Positions 8,615 to 16,550 of a stretch of 32,523 nucleotides of DNA are shown one piece after another (the stretch's first letter is position 1; the number at the start of each line of letters is the position of its first letter). The DNA comes from Singulisphaera sp. GP187. GTDB taxonomy: Bacteria; Planctomycetota; UBA1135; UBA2386. The position numbers and the translations under genes are program-made. Location: contig CAMBXM010000027.1 of NCBI GenBank assembly GCA_945871815.1, positions 1 through 32,523 on the forward strand, in the 5' to 3' direction. The notes beneath the pieces were generated by a model, which searched no databases, was not told where the DNA came from, and worked only from the letters and a program-made list of their open reading frames with translations.

Positions 8615-8923
8615 CTACTTTCGGACCATGTGGAAGGGCCGGAACACTTCGTCGAAGCCATACCAATAGGCGCCAAAGTTGCGGAACACCGTCGGGTCGT
8701 AGTTGACGCCGTTGTAAATCGCGACGAAGGGCCCGGCGATCGCCCCACCGATGAAGGTGAACGGCATCCAGTACCACTGGTGCGGCTGCAGGCCCTCGCG
8801 GCAGAGGTCGACCCCGCCCGTGATCGGGCTGAAGGCGGTGCCGGCAATGGTGGCGCAAGCTCCAAACGGCAGACACAGGGCGAGCAGCGCAGCAGGAACA
8901 AAACGGCGGACGCGTGCAATCAT
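8615..8923 (-). CDS. Small putative lipoprotein
   Basis: A 102-residue protein with a basic N-terminus (MIARVRR), a hydrophobic signal segment and a lipobox (FGAC, Cys at residue 23), so it is probably a lipoprotein. The mature part contains a short hydrophobic Gly/Ala stretch (FIGGAIAGPFVAIY) between aromatic segments, and ends in FRPFHMVRK. I do not recognise a family. It is divergent from trmB, with about 125 bp between the two starts, and no nearby gene suggests a role. Confidence 0.75.
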   Translation of the reverse strand: MIARVRRFVPAALLALCLPFGACATIAGTAFSPITGGVDLCREGLQPHQWYWMPFTFIGGAIAGPFVAIYNGVNYDPTVFRNFGAYWYGFDEVFRPFHMVRK

Positions 8924-9048
8924 GGCGGCGAATCGTGGCAGAAACCGGCCGTGCAGGGCAAGCGGCTACGTGCGGCGATGCGTGTTTCAAAGCCAGACCG
9001 GCAAGGGTCCGTGCACGACGTGGCCCAATTGCTATCCTCCTCGCCCCG

Positions 9049-9759
9049 ATGGCCGCCGACCCGCTTCCCGATTCTCACAACGCTCGCATGCACCAGGGCG
9101 GCAAGCTGTCGTTCCGTGCGCGCATCAAAGACGCCGACGGCGACCCGGGCGACCGGCTTGTGTTGGGCGGCAAGAACCCGCCGCAGTTGTTCGACCTGTG
9201 CCCCGACGACGGCTGCCCGATCGAGATCGAGATCGGGCCCGGCAAGGGCGCGTTTGTGGTCGCCTCCACCGAAGCCCGACCGGAGACCTTCGTGCTCGGC
9301 ATCGAAGCCGCACCGGGCTATGCGCAGCACGCGGCCGCCAAGCTGTTCGCGACGGGGCGCAGAAACGGCATCTTCCTGGTCGACAACGGCAAGCTCTACC
9401 TGGAGGACCGCGTTCCCGAGGCGGCGTTGCATGCGGTTCACGTCTACTTCCCCGATCCTTGGCCCAAGCGACGCCACAGCGGCCGACGCTTCTTTACGGA
9501 CGAGGTCACGTCGGTGCTTGCGGGTGTCGTGCGCGACCATGGTTTCGTGTTCGCGGCCACCGACAACGCGGCCTACGGCGGTCAGATCGCTCGGGTCATG
9601 GGTGGCTCGACAGAGTTCGTTTTCGACGAAGACGAGCGCGATGGCCGCATCCACCAAGGCGAGGGCCACGCCTTCTCGCCAACCAACTTCGAGCGCAAGT
9701 ACATCGAAGAGGGCCGCATCATCCGCCGCTACGCGTTCCGCCGCCTGCCTCGCAGTTGA
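9049..9759 (+). CDS. trmB: tRNA (guanine-N7-)-methyltransferase
   Basis: A 236-residue TrmB, which uses S-adenosylmethionine to make m7G46 in the variable loop of tRNA. The SAM-binding motif EIGPGKG (61-67) and the signature FPDPWPKRRHSGRRFF (134-149) are intact, and the C-terminal PTNFERKYIEEG (211-222) is the conserved substrate-binding segment. The start at ATG 9049 is chosen because the longer open frame upstream has no family similarity and enters the divergent promoter region. The first 20 or so residues are a poorly conserved extension. No Shine-Dalgarno is present; a TATCCT at 9033-9038 could be a -10 element giving a very short leader. The Rieske gene follows 22 nt downstream. Confidence 0.96.
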   Translation: MAADPLPDSHNARMHQGGKLSFRARIKDADGDPGDRLVLGGKNPPQLFDLCPDDGCPIEIEIGPGKGAFVVASTEARPETFVLGIEAAPGYAQHAAAKLFATGRRNGIFLVDNGKLYLEDRVPEAALHAVHVYFPDPWPKRRHSGRRFFTDEVTSVLAGVVRDHGFVFAATDNAAYGGQIARVMGGSTEFVFDEDERDGRIHQGEGHAFSPTNFERKYIEEGRIIRRYAFRRLPRS

Positions 9760-9781
9760 TCGCGCAGAAAAGCACGACACC

Positions 9782-10102
9782 ATGAACTGGACCGCGATCG
9801 GAAGTCCCGACGAGTTGAAGTTCGACCCGGGCGTGCCGGTGCGCATCGGCAAGCGCTGGATTGCAGTGTTCCGGCAGGGCACCGGCGACCTCGTCGAGTA
9901 CTTCGCCATCGACAACGCCTGCCCGCACGCGTCGGCACCGCTGTGCGACGGCACGCAGATGCACGGCAAGATCGTCTGCTCCCTACACCTTTGGGAGTTC
10001 GACCTGCGCACGGGCGCGTGCGATGTGGCCGGCGACTGGTCGGTGGCGACCTATCCGGTCCGCGAGCGCGACGGCCAGCTCGAAGTCGGCACCCCGGACT
10101 GA
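9782..10102 (+). CDS. Rieske [2Fe-2S] ferredoxin-like protein (NirD-type)
   Basis: A 106-residue single-domain Rieske protein. The cluster ligands are in the two standard boxes, C47-x-H49 (ACPHA) and C66-x2-H69 (CSLHLW). The length, and the absence of any signal peptide or membrane anchor, fit the small soluble Rieske proteins related to the nitrite reductase small subunit NirD or to dioxygenase ferredoxins. No reductase or oxygenase partner is encoded nearby, so its electron partner is unknown. It follows trmB by 22 nt and may be co-transcribed. The product ends in a typical beta-strand stretch (YPVRERDGQLEV). Confidence 0.9.
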   Translation: MNWTAIGSPDELKFDPGVPVRIGKRWIAVFRQGTGDLVEYFAIDNACPHASAPLCDGTQMHGKIVCSLHLWEFDLRTGACDVAGDWSVATYPVRERDGQLEVGTPD

Positions 10103-10235
10103 GGGCCTCGCGTTCGCAAGCAAGCGAAGGCCACGGTTCGCTCGCAGCAGCGCGTGCCGACCCTCAGGGCGCCATCTGCAGGGACAAAGGCAACTGGGAA
10201 CTGGAAGCTACTGGGATCCTCGACGATCCTCGACG

Positions 10236-10574
10236 CTACTGGGGCAGCCGGGACCCGGCTGCGCCCGGCATCGAGTCCTGCGGCGCCACCCAGCTAGCGG
10301 GCTGCGCCATGGGCACCGGCGACGCATCCAGGTCTCGCGGCATCACCAAGTGTCGATTCCCCAGGACCTGCACCGGCGAGTGCGGCGCGCGCATGCGCAC
10401 GAGCCAGATCGGCGCAAACGCCTGGGCCGGCTGCAGCCTGTGCTCTGTTCGCACAGACGTGGCCGGGCTTCTCGGTTGCAACCCGCACTCGCGGCGAGGC
10501 AGCAGGGGATTGCCGAAGGCCAGGGCTCCCACGAGCAGAGAACTCACAGACACAAGGCAGCAGGACGTACGCAT
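10236..10574 (-). CDS. Putative small exported protein
   Basis: A minus-strand frame of 112 residues that starts with a convincing signal-like segment (MRTSCCLVSVSSLLVGALAFG) and continues with a Pro/Arg/Gln-rich mature part with hydrophobic strands (FAPIWLVRM, VQVLGNRHLV). The frame is open further upstream into lysS, so I chose the ATG at 10574 because it gives the signal peptide. Codon choice is mixed and no family is recognised. It is divergent from lysS. It could be a chance frame in a 700-base non-coding stretch; the signal peptide is the main argument for it. Confidence 0.5.
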   Translation of the reverse strand: MRTSCCLVSVSSLLVGALAFGNPLLPRRECGLQPRSPATSVRTEHRLQPAQAFAPIWLVRMRAPHSPVQVLGNRHLVMPRDLDASPVPMAQPASWVAPQDSMPGAAGSRLPQ

Positions 10575-10805
10575 GCGGAGAGGACGAGGACTCCGCGGTG
10601 GGAACGCGGATGGGAGCGGCGCACTCTCCCAGGCGGAGGCCGGTTGGACAAGGGGGTGGACCCGCTCGCGCAAGGGGGCTGCGCCTGCGGGCACCGCTGC
10701 GCGCACTGCGGCAGGCTCGTTCCGGTCAGGGGAAGGCGAGCATTCGCCAAGCCGAGCCTCTATCTTCCGCCCCCTTTCCCAGCGCCATAACCGCCCAGCC
10801 ACCAC
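10575..10805. other. Divergent intergenic region upstream of lysS
   Basis: About 230 bases separate the small exported protein from lysS. It should hold the promoters for both. I see GC-rich sequence with no clear -10/-35 pair, no T-box-like leader and no ribosome site before the GTG of lysS. Confidence 0.4.
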
Positions 10806-12317
10806 GTGACCGACGGCATCCAGAAGGATCGACTCGAGAAGCTCCTCGCCATGCAACAGGCGGGAGTCGACGCCTACCCCCCACGCGTCCCACGCGGCAT
10901 CCACATCGGACCAGTGCTGCGTGAGTTCGACGCCAGCATCGGCAAAACGGTGACGTTTTGCGGTCGCCTGGGGCAGGTGCGCGACTTCGGCAAGTTGCGC
11001 TTCTCGCACCTCTCCGACCGCAGCGGCAGCATCCAGGTAGGTTTCGAACGCGACCACCTGCCGGACTTCTGGCCCGACCGCAAGCGCGTCGAAGCCAATG
11101 ACCTCGTCGCGATCACGGGCGAACTGGGCCGGACCCAAAAAGGGGAACCGACACTCTGGGCCCGTGACGTGGTGCTGGCCAGCAAGGCGCTGCGTGCGGC
11201 CCCCGAAAAGTGGCACGGCCTGCAAGACCAGGAGCAGCGCTACCGACAGCGCTACGTCGACCTGTTTGCGAGCGAGGACGTTCGCAAGACCTTCCTGCTG
11301 CGCAGCCAGATCGTGCGCGAGGTGCGGGCCTACTTCGATTCGCTCGGCTACTGCGAAGTCGAGACGCCGATCCTACAACCGATTTTCGGCGGCGCCGCCG
11401 CCCGTCCATTCAAGACGCACCACAACGCGCTCGACATGCCGTTGTACCTGCGCATCGCGCCCGAGCTCTACCTGAAGCGCCTCATCGTCGGCGGCCTGGA
11501 GCGGGTCTACGAGCTCGGCAGGGTGTTCCGCAACGAAGGCATCAGCACGCGGCACAACCCCGAGTTCACGATGATCGAGAGCTACGAGGCCTGGGCCGAC
11601 TACCGCGACATCATGGACCGCGTCGAGGGCCTGTTTGCGCACCTCTGCGGCGCCGTGCTCGACAACCGCACGGTGGTCACCTTCCGCGACAAGCAGTTCG
11701 ACCTGAAGCCGCCATTCCAGAAGGCCTCCTACCTCGAACTCTTCAAGCAGCACAACTCCGGGCTCGATTGGTTCGACCACACAGCAGTGGTGCAGCGCGC
11801 CCGGCAGTTGCGACTGCCAATCGACGGCATCGCGCCGCACAAGCTCGCCAACGACGTGTTCGAAGCAACGGTCGAAGACACGTTGCAGGGTCCGATCTTC
11901 GTCTACGACTACCCGGTCGCCATCAGCCCGCTGGCCAAGCGCACGACCGCGGACCCACGCGTCACCGAGCGCTTCGAGTTCTTCGTCTGCGGCATGGAAC
12001 TCGGCAACGCCTTCAGCGAGCTCAACGATCCGATCGACCAGGAGCAGCGCTTCCAGCAGCAGCTCCTGCACGTGGACGAAGAGCAGCCCAGCGAGATGGA
12101 CGTCGACTACGTCACGGCTCTTGAGTACGGCATGCCGCCAGCGGGTGGACTCGGCATCGGCATCGACCGCCTGTGCATGCTGTTGTCCGGCAGCAACTCG
12201 ATCCGCGACGTCGTGCTGTTCCCGCTGTTGCGCCGCGTCGAACAGGACGCCACCGTGCAAGCCAGTAGCGCGCCGCCCACACCAAAGGGCCCGCAACCGA
12301 AGACGGCGGGGAGCTGA
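10806..12317 (+). CDS. lysS: Lysyl-tRNA synthetase, class II
   Basis: A 503-residue class II lysyl-tRNA synthetase that charges tRNA-Lys in the cytosol. The N-terminal anticodon-binding OB fold spans about residues 45-130 and the catalytic domain about 145-480. Motif 1 ends in EVETPIL (184-190), motif 2 is [14 protein letters not shown] (241-254) and motif 3 is [12 protein letters not shown] (448-459). These, and the [15 protein letters not shown] segment, identify lysine rather than aspartate or asparagine specificity. The start is a GTG at 10806 with no visible Shine-Dalgarno. The last 20 or so residues are a Pro/Ser/Ala-rich tail beyond the usual end. The lipoprotein export permease starts 2 nt after its stop, so the genes are probably co-transcribed. 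Confidence 0.97.
   Translation: MTDGIQKDRLEKLLAMQQAGVDAYPPRVPRGIHIGPVLREFDASIGKTVTFCGRLGQVRDFGKLRFSHLSDRSGSIQVGFERDHLPDFWPDRKRVEANDLVAITGELGRTQKGEPTLWARDVVLASKALRAAPEKWHGLQDQEQRYRQRYVDLFASEDVRKTFLLRSQIVREVRAYFDSLGYCEVETPILQPIFGGAAARPFKTHHNALDMPLYLRIAPELYLKRLIVGGLERVYELGRVFRNEGISTRHNPEFTMIESYEAWADYRDIMDRVEGLFAHLCGAVLDNRTVVTFRDKQFDLKPPFQKASYLELFKQHNSGLDWFDHTAVVQRARQLRLPIDGIAPHKLANDVFEATVEDTLQGPIFVYDYPVAISPLAKRTTADPRVTERFEFFVCGMELGNAFSELNDPIDQEQRFQQQLLHVDEEQPSEMDVDYVTALEYGMPPAGGLGIGIDRLCMLLSGSNSIRDVVLFPLLRRVEQDATVQASSAPPTPKGPQPKTAGS
12309..12313 (+). promoter_or_regulatory. Shine-Dalgarno favouring the TTG start of the first Lol permease
   Basis: GGGAG lies 6 nt before TTG at 12320, but 15 nt before the alternative ATG at 12329, so it favours the TTG. 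It overlaps the end of lysS. Confidence 0.5.
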
Positions 12318-12319
12318 CG

Positions 12320-13783
12320 TTGGGTCCGATGTTCTCGTGGGTGCTGGCCCTCCGCTACTTGCAACGGCGCTGGGTCAACGTGCTCGGGACCATTGGCGTC
12401 ATGGTCGCAGTCTGGTCGTTGATCGTCGTACGCGGCGTGTTCTCCGGGTTCATCGAGGACATTCGTGCCGACGTGCGGCGCAGTTCCCCTGACTTGATGG
12501 TCACCGGACTGCCGCTGCAGACGAGCTTCTCCTCGATCGATGCGGCTCTGCGTGGTGACGACGAGGTTGCCGCCACGGCGCCGCGCCTGCGCCACTATGG
12601 CACGTTCTTCCAGCGGAGCGGCGGTGCGACACTGCAGTCCGTCGAACTCGAGTTCAGCAACGTGGACAGCAGCTTCGTGCAACTGGTCGGTATCGACCCG
12701 CAGCGCGAACGCGACGTGACCTCGTTCGACGACTGGCTCGCGCGCGGCCGCAAGCGCACCGCCCGCGATCCCGCCGATCACGGCGCCCCGGAACTCGGCA
12801 GCAACCTCGAAGTGCCGGCGAAACTCGAGTACTTCGCGCGGCGACGCCTCGATCTATCGGTGCCGGCGGATCCGGAGGACTTTCGCTCGCTGTGGCCCGG
12901 CCTGCTTCTGGGCAAAGAGCGCACGCGCTACCAACGCGGCCTCGATATCGGATCGCCACTCGACCTACTGAGCGTCGACTACGTCGCGCGCGCCGCCGGC
13001 GAACCCGTGCGGGCGATCACGCTGCAGCGGACCTTTGCGTTTGCAGGCACGTTCCAGACCGGGGCGCGGCTGTTCGACGACTCGATGGCCATCGTGCCGA
13101 TCGAGCCCCTCCGCACGATGCTCGGCCACGATGCCCTCGACGAGGGCAGCATCGACCTCTGCACCGACGTTGCCGTCCGCGCCACGAAGGGACTGACCAT
13201 CGAGCAGCTGCAGACACTTGCCGATCGCCTGGTCGACCGGGTCAAGCAAGCGCTCGGCACGCCGATGCCCACCGGCTGCAAGCCCGAAGTGCTGACCTGG
13301 GAGCAACAGAACGCGGTGTTCTTGGACGCAGTCGACACCGAGCGGGCGATGACCACGCTGGTCCTCTTCGCCGTGATGCTCATCGCTGCGTTCCTGATCT
13401 TCGCGACCCTGCACATGATGGTGACGCAGAAGACCAAGGACATCGGCATCCTCACGGCTCTCGGCGGGTCCCAGCGTGGCGTCGGCCAGATCTTCACCCG
13501 ATGCGGCATGGTCATCGGCGCGTTCGGAGTCGTCGGCGGCGTGGGGCTCGGGCTCGCGACGCTGTGGAACCTGAACCCCATCAATGATTGGCTGTTCGAG
13601 AGCATCGGCTTCGAGTTGTTCCCACGGACCTTGTTCGACTTGCCCAAGGTGCCCTACCGCATCGAGACGCCCTGGCTCGTCGGCGTCGCAGCTGCGGCCT
13701 TCGTGCTGACCTTGTTCGTGGCCTGGGTGCCAGCGCGTATGGCCGCGCGCATGCATCCGGTCAAAGCGCTGAGTTACGAATGA
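12320..13783 (+). CDS. Lipoprotein-releasing system permease, LolC/LolE-like
   Basis: A 487-residue FtsX/LolC-type permease. One transmembrane helix (about residues 19-43) is followed by a large periplasmic domain (about 45-340) and three C-terminal helices (about 345-365, 395-418, 452-472). The cytoplasmic coupling segment between the second and third helices is KDIGILTALGGSQRGV, typical of LolC/E. The family normally begins with MFSWxLALRYL, which here is preceded by three residues if the TTG is used; ATG 12329 is the alternative. Its stop overlaps the lolD start by ATGA. With LolD and the second permease it should extract lipoproteins from the inner membrane for the outer membrane, or serve another MacB-like export. 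Confidence 0.9.
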   Translation: MGPMFSWVLALRYLQRRWVNVLGTIGVMVAVWSLIVVRGVFSGFIEDIRADVRRSSPDLMVTGLPLQTSFSSIDAALRGDDEVAATAPRLRHYGTFFQRSGGATLQSVELEFSNVDSSFVQLVGIDPQRERDVTSFDDWLARGRKRTARDPADHGAPELGSNLEVPAKLEYFARRRLDLSVPADPEDFRSLWPGLLLGKERTRYQRGLDIGSPLDLLSVDYVARAAGEPVRAITLQRTFAFAGTFQTGARLFDDSMAIVPIEPLRTMLGHDALDEGSIDLCTDVAVRATKGLTIEQLQTLADRLVDRVKQALGTPMPTGCKPEVLTWEQQNAVFLDAVDTERAMTTLVLFAVMLIAAFLIFATLHMMVTQKTKDIGILTALGGSQRGVGQIFTRCGMVIGAFGVVGGVGLGLATLWNLNPINDWLFESIGFELFPRTLFDLPKVPYRIETPWLVGVAAAAFVLTLFVAWVPARMAARMHPVKALSYE

Positions 13784-14475
13784 ACGCCCCTGTCCTGTCC
13801 GCCGAAGCCGTCACCAAGAGCTATTGGCTCGGCAAGCGAGAGATCCCCATCCTGAAGGGCGTGGACTTGGCGGTCCAACGCGGCGAGATGGTCGCGCTCC
13901 TGGGCGCGTCCGGCGCCGGCAAATCGACGCTCCTGCACGTGCTCGGGCTGCTCGATGCGCCGACGACCGGTCGCGTGCTCTACGACGGCAATCAGGTCCA
14001 CGACCTAAAGGTCACGGAACGCGCACGATTGCGGCATCAGCACGTTGGGTTCGTGTTCCAGTTCTATCATCTGATCCCTGAGTTGACGGCGCTGCAGAAC
14101 GTCTTGCTCACGCGCATGATGCAGTGCTCGGTGGCCCAATACTGGCGGCAGCGCAAAGCGACGCGCCAGGAGGCGGAGTCCATCCTCGGCGACGTCGGGC
14201 TGAGTTCGCGCCTTTTGCATCGCCCAAGCGAACTCTCGGGCGGCGAACGCCAGCGCGTCGCCATCGCGCGCGCTCTGCTGCAGAACCCACGCGTAGTTCT
14301 GGCCGACGAACCGACTGGCAACCTCGATTCCGAGACCGCGGATGGCGTGATGGACCTCCTGTTCCGCATAAACCGCGAGCGGCAACTCGCCTTCCTGCTG
14401 GTGACGCACAACGAAGAACTCGCCAAGCGCTGCCACCGCGTGGTGCGCCTGCGCGACGGCGTGGTGGTCAACTGA
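13780..14475 (+). CDS. lolD: Lipoprotein-releasing system ATP-binding protein, LolD-like
   Basis: A 231-residue ABC ATPase of the LolD/MacB/FtsE group. Walker A is GASGAGKST (42-50), the ABC signature is LSGGERQRVAIARAL and Walker B is VVLADEPTGNLDSE; the Q-loop (VFQFYHLIPELTALQN) and the H-loop (LLVTHN) are complete, so it should hydrolyse ATP. The GNLD after Walker B is characteristic of this group. A 10-residue insertion, QCSVAQYWRQ, follows the Q-loop region. The start overlaps the first permease stop (ATGA) and the stop overlaps the second permease start (TGATG), so the three products are likely made in fixed proportion. Confidence 0.95.
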   Translation: MNAPVLSAEAVTKSYWLGKREIPILKGVDLAVQRGEMVALLGASGAGKSTLLHVLGLLDAPTTGRVLYDGNQVHDLKVTERARLRHQHVGFVFQFYHLIPELTALQNVLLTRMMQCSVAQYWRQRKATRQEAESILGDVGLSSRLLHRPSELSGGERQRVAIARALLQNPRVVLADEPTGNLDSETADGVMDLLFRINRERQLAFLLVTHNEELAKRCHRVVRLRDGVVVN

Positions 14476-15848
14476 TGTACCGGCTGTTCCTCGCCACCCG
14501 TTACCTGCTGTCGCGCCCGATCAACTTGCTCGGAATGGGCGGCGTCACGCTCGGCGTCTGGGCCCTGATCGTTGTGGTCTCGATCTTCTCGGGTTTCCTG
14601 CGCGTCGTCGGCGAACACGTGCGTTCGGCATCCGCCGACATCTCGGTGTGGTTCCTGCCGGAGAGTGCGCGTTTTGCCCCGCTGCAGAAGGCGATTCTGG
14701 AGATCCCCAATGTCGCCGCCACCGCGCCGCGGCTCGTCCACTTCGGCCTGTTGAACCGTCCCGGCGAACAGCCATCGCCACCGCCGCTGCTCGGCCGCGG
14801 TGCGTTGCAAGGCGGCGACACACCGTTCGTGTTCGTGCTCGGCATCGATCCAGAACGCGACCGCGCGACGACGGCCCTCGACTCCTGGCTGCTGGCCGTC
14901 GCTCCGGGCAACCGGGTGAAGGACCCCTCGCACCCACTGGCACGCATCGACGGCCGACCGGCGATCCTGCTCGGCGAACAACGCATGCGCAACAGTGGCC
15001 TGCGCATCGGCGACCTGCTGGCAGTCAGCACCGGGCGCGTCGAGCGCGGTGCCGACGGCGGGCGCAGCCTCGTGCAGGTCACAGCAGAGTCCGTCGGTGG
15101 CAGCGGTCGCGATGCGCCCGTGTTCGTCGTCGCCGGTGCCTACCACACCCAGCACACCGGCTACGACGGCAACAACGCACTGGTGCACATCGACGACTTG
15201 CGAGCAATGCTCGGCTTGGCTCCCGATGCCGTGCAGGAGATCGCCGTCAAAGTGCAAGACACGGCGTCGACCGAGGTCACCGCCGAGCGCATCGAGCGAG
15301 CCGTGCGCCGCGAACTCGGCTACGAGAGCGGCTCCCTCCAACGCGCGCCGCTCGCGTACTCCTGGCGCGAGCGCCACCGCGGTTTTCTCGAGGGCGTCGA
15401 GTGGCAGCGGGCACTGATGAAGATCATCCTGATCGTCATCATGATCACGGCAGCCGTGCTGATGTACGCGACGCTGTCGATGATGGTCGCGGAGAAGACC
15501 TCGGACATCGGCATCCTGTGCGCGCTCGGTGGCTCGCCCCGAGGCGTCATGACGGTGTTCTTGGCGTGTGGTCTGTCGATCACCGTCTGCGGCATCGTGG
15601 TCGGCACCGCCGCCGGCTGCGTGTCGGCGATCTACCTCGAGGAGTTCCGCCAGTTCGTGCTGTGGCTGTGCGGCATCGACCTGTTCCCGGTCAAGGTCTA
15701 CAACCTCGATCGCGTGCCGCACGAACTCGACCCGCTCTGGATCCTGCAAGTGGCCGCCATGGCCATCGCGGTCGGAACCGTGGTGTCCGCGCTACCGGCG
15801 CTGCGCGCGGCGCGGCATGATCCGCTCGTGTCGCTGCGTGGCAACTGA
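14475..15848 (+). CDS. Lipoprotein-releasing system permease, LolE/LolC-like
   Basis: A 457-residue permease with the same plan as the first: N-terminal helix (about residues 18-42), periplasmic domain and three C-terminal helices (about 315-337, 354-380, 425-445), with the coupling segment SDIGILCALGGSPRGV. The opening MYRLFLATRYLLSR is family-typical. The two permeases differ clearly in their periplasmic domains, so they likely form a heteromeric exporter of the LolCDE form rather than a duplicated homodimer. I cannot say which is LolC, the chaperone-recruiting one. The start is fixed by the TGATG overlap with lolD. The next gene starts 23 nt after its stop. Confidence 0.9.
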   Translation: MYRLFLATRYLLSRPINLLGMGGVTLGVWALIVVVSIFSGFLRVVGEHVRSASADISVWFLPESARFAPLQKAILEIPNVAATAPRLVHFGLLNRPGEQPSPPPLLGRGALQGGDTPFVFVLGIDPERDRATTALDSWLLAVAPGNRVKDPSHPLARIDGRPAILLGEQRMRNSGLRIGDLLAVSTGRVERGADGGRSLVQVTAESVGGSGRDAPVFVVAGAYHTQHTGYDGNNALVHIDDLRAMLGLAPDAVQEIAVKVQDTASTEVTAERIERAVRRELGYESGSLQRAPLAYSWRERHRGFLEGVEWQRALMKIILIVIMITAAVLMYATLSMMVAEKTSDIGILCALGGSPRGVMTVFLACGLSITVCGIVVGTAAGCVSAIYLEEFRQFVLWLCGIDLFPVKVYNLDRVPHELDPLWILQVAAMAIAVGTVVSALPALRAARHDPLVSLRGN

Positions 15849-15871
15849 GCCCGCTGCCGATACAGACGGCG

Positions 15872-16435
15872 ATGCGAACTCCGATCGAAACGCCAGAACG
15901 AACGTGGGTCGGAATGGCCCCGTTGCTGCTGCTCGCGCTGCTCATGGCGGCGTGTTCGGGCGCCCCGGCTCGCAATGGACAGCGGCCGCTCGACGCCGCC
16001 GCGCATTCGGCGGCGCGCTTGTTCGATCAGTTCTTGTGCCCTCGGGCCATCGCGACCGACCTGGGCCAGATGCGGGCGAGCGCTAGACAGCTCGGCGATG
16101 GCGAACTCGACCTCGGCACGGCGCGGTCCACCGGTGCCGCAATGGTGGCCGTCGAGACGAAGCGCCCCCGTGGCGCTACCAGCTCGACCGTTGCGGCCCT
16201 GGTCCGCGAGGAACACCGCCTCGGGGATCTGCGACACTCGCAGGCTTGGGGAATGCTCGACCCGCAGCCTGACCTTGTCGACTTGAGCCGTGACATGCGG
16301 GCACTGCCGCAGATGCTCCGCTTGGACCGCCGGATGATGGCCGAACCCGAAGATCTGCAGCACCGCAGCAATCCGCACGACGACCGCCCCGAAGCGAGCT
16401 GGTCGGCTCGGTTCTTCCGACGCATCCTGCCCTGA
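15872..16435 (+). CDS. Putative lipoprotein, hypothetical
   Basis: A 187-residue protein with a hydrophobic segment (APLLLLALLMAAC) ending in a lipobox, with Cys at residue 28, so it is probably a lipoprotein. The ATG at 15914, residue 15, is an equally good start and would shorten the signal peptide to the usual length. The mature part is rich in Arg, Asp, Leu and Met, with a helical DLSRDMRALPQMLRLDRRMM segment, and ends WSARFFRRILP. No family is recognised. It directly follows the lipoprotein export genes and could be part of their operon; whether it is a substrate is a guess. Confidence 0.7.
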   Translation: MRTPIETPERTWVGMAPLLLLALLMAACSGAPARNGQRPLDAAAHSAARLFDQFLCPRAIATDLGQMRASARQLGDGELDLGTARSTGAAMVAVETKRPRGATSSTVAALVREEHRLGDLRHSQAWGMLDPQPDLVDLSRDMRALPQMLRLDRRMMAEPEDLQHRSNPHDDRPEASWSARFFRRILP

Positions 16436-16550
16436 TTGCGCGCCTCGACCCGAGCGACTCTGTCAGGTCCTCGTCCCGCGGCTCGCAGGGAGACCTCCTG
16501 CCGCGTAGAAGCACTCTTCCGCGCACGTCCGCGCGCCAGCCGAGAACCCC

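Noticed and set aside
9011-9038. Promoter for trmB (GTGCAC, 16 bp, TATCCT)
   Set aside because: The -35 match is too weak to list as a feature, although the TATCCT is mentioned with trmB.
10207-10244. Short direct repeats GCTACTGGG and GATCCTCGAC
   Set aside because: Two copies each, 9-10 bp, in non-coding DNA; too small for a mobile element end or an attachment site.
14067-15749. 560-codon minus-strand frame
   Set aside because: Antisense to lolD and the second Lol permease; Asp/His/Arg-rich with no recognisable domain.
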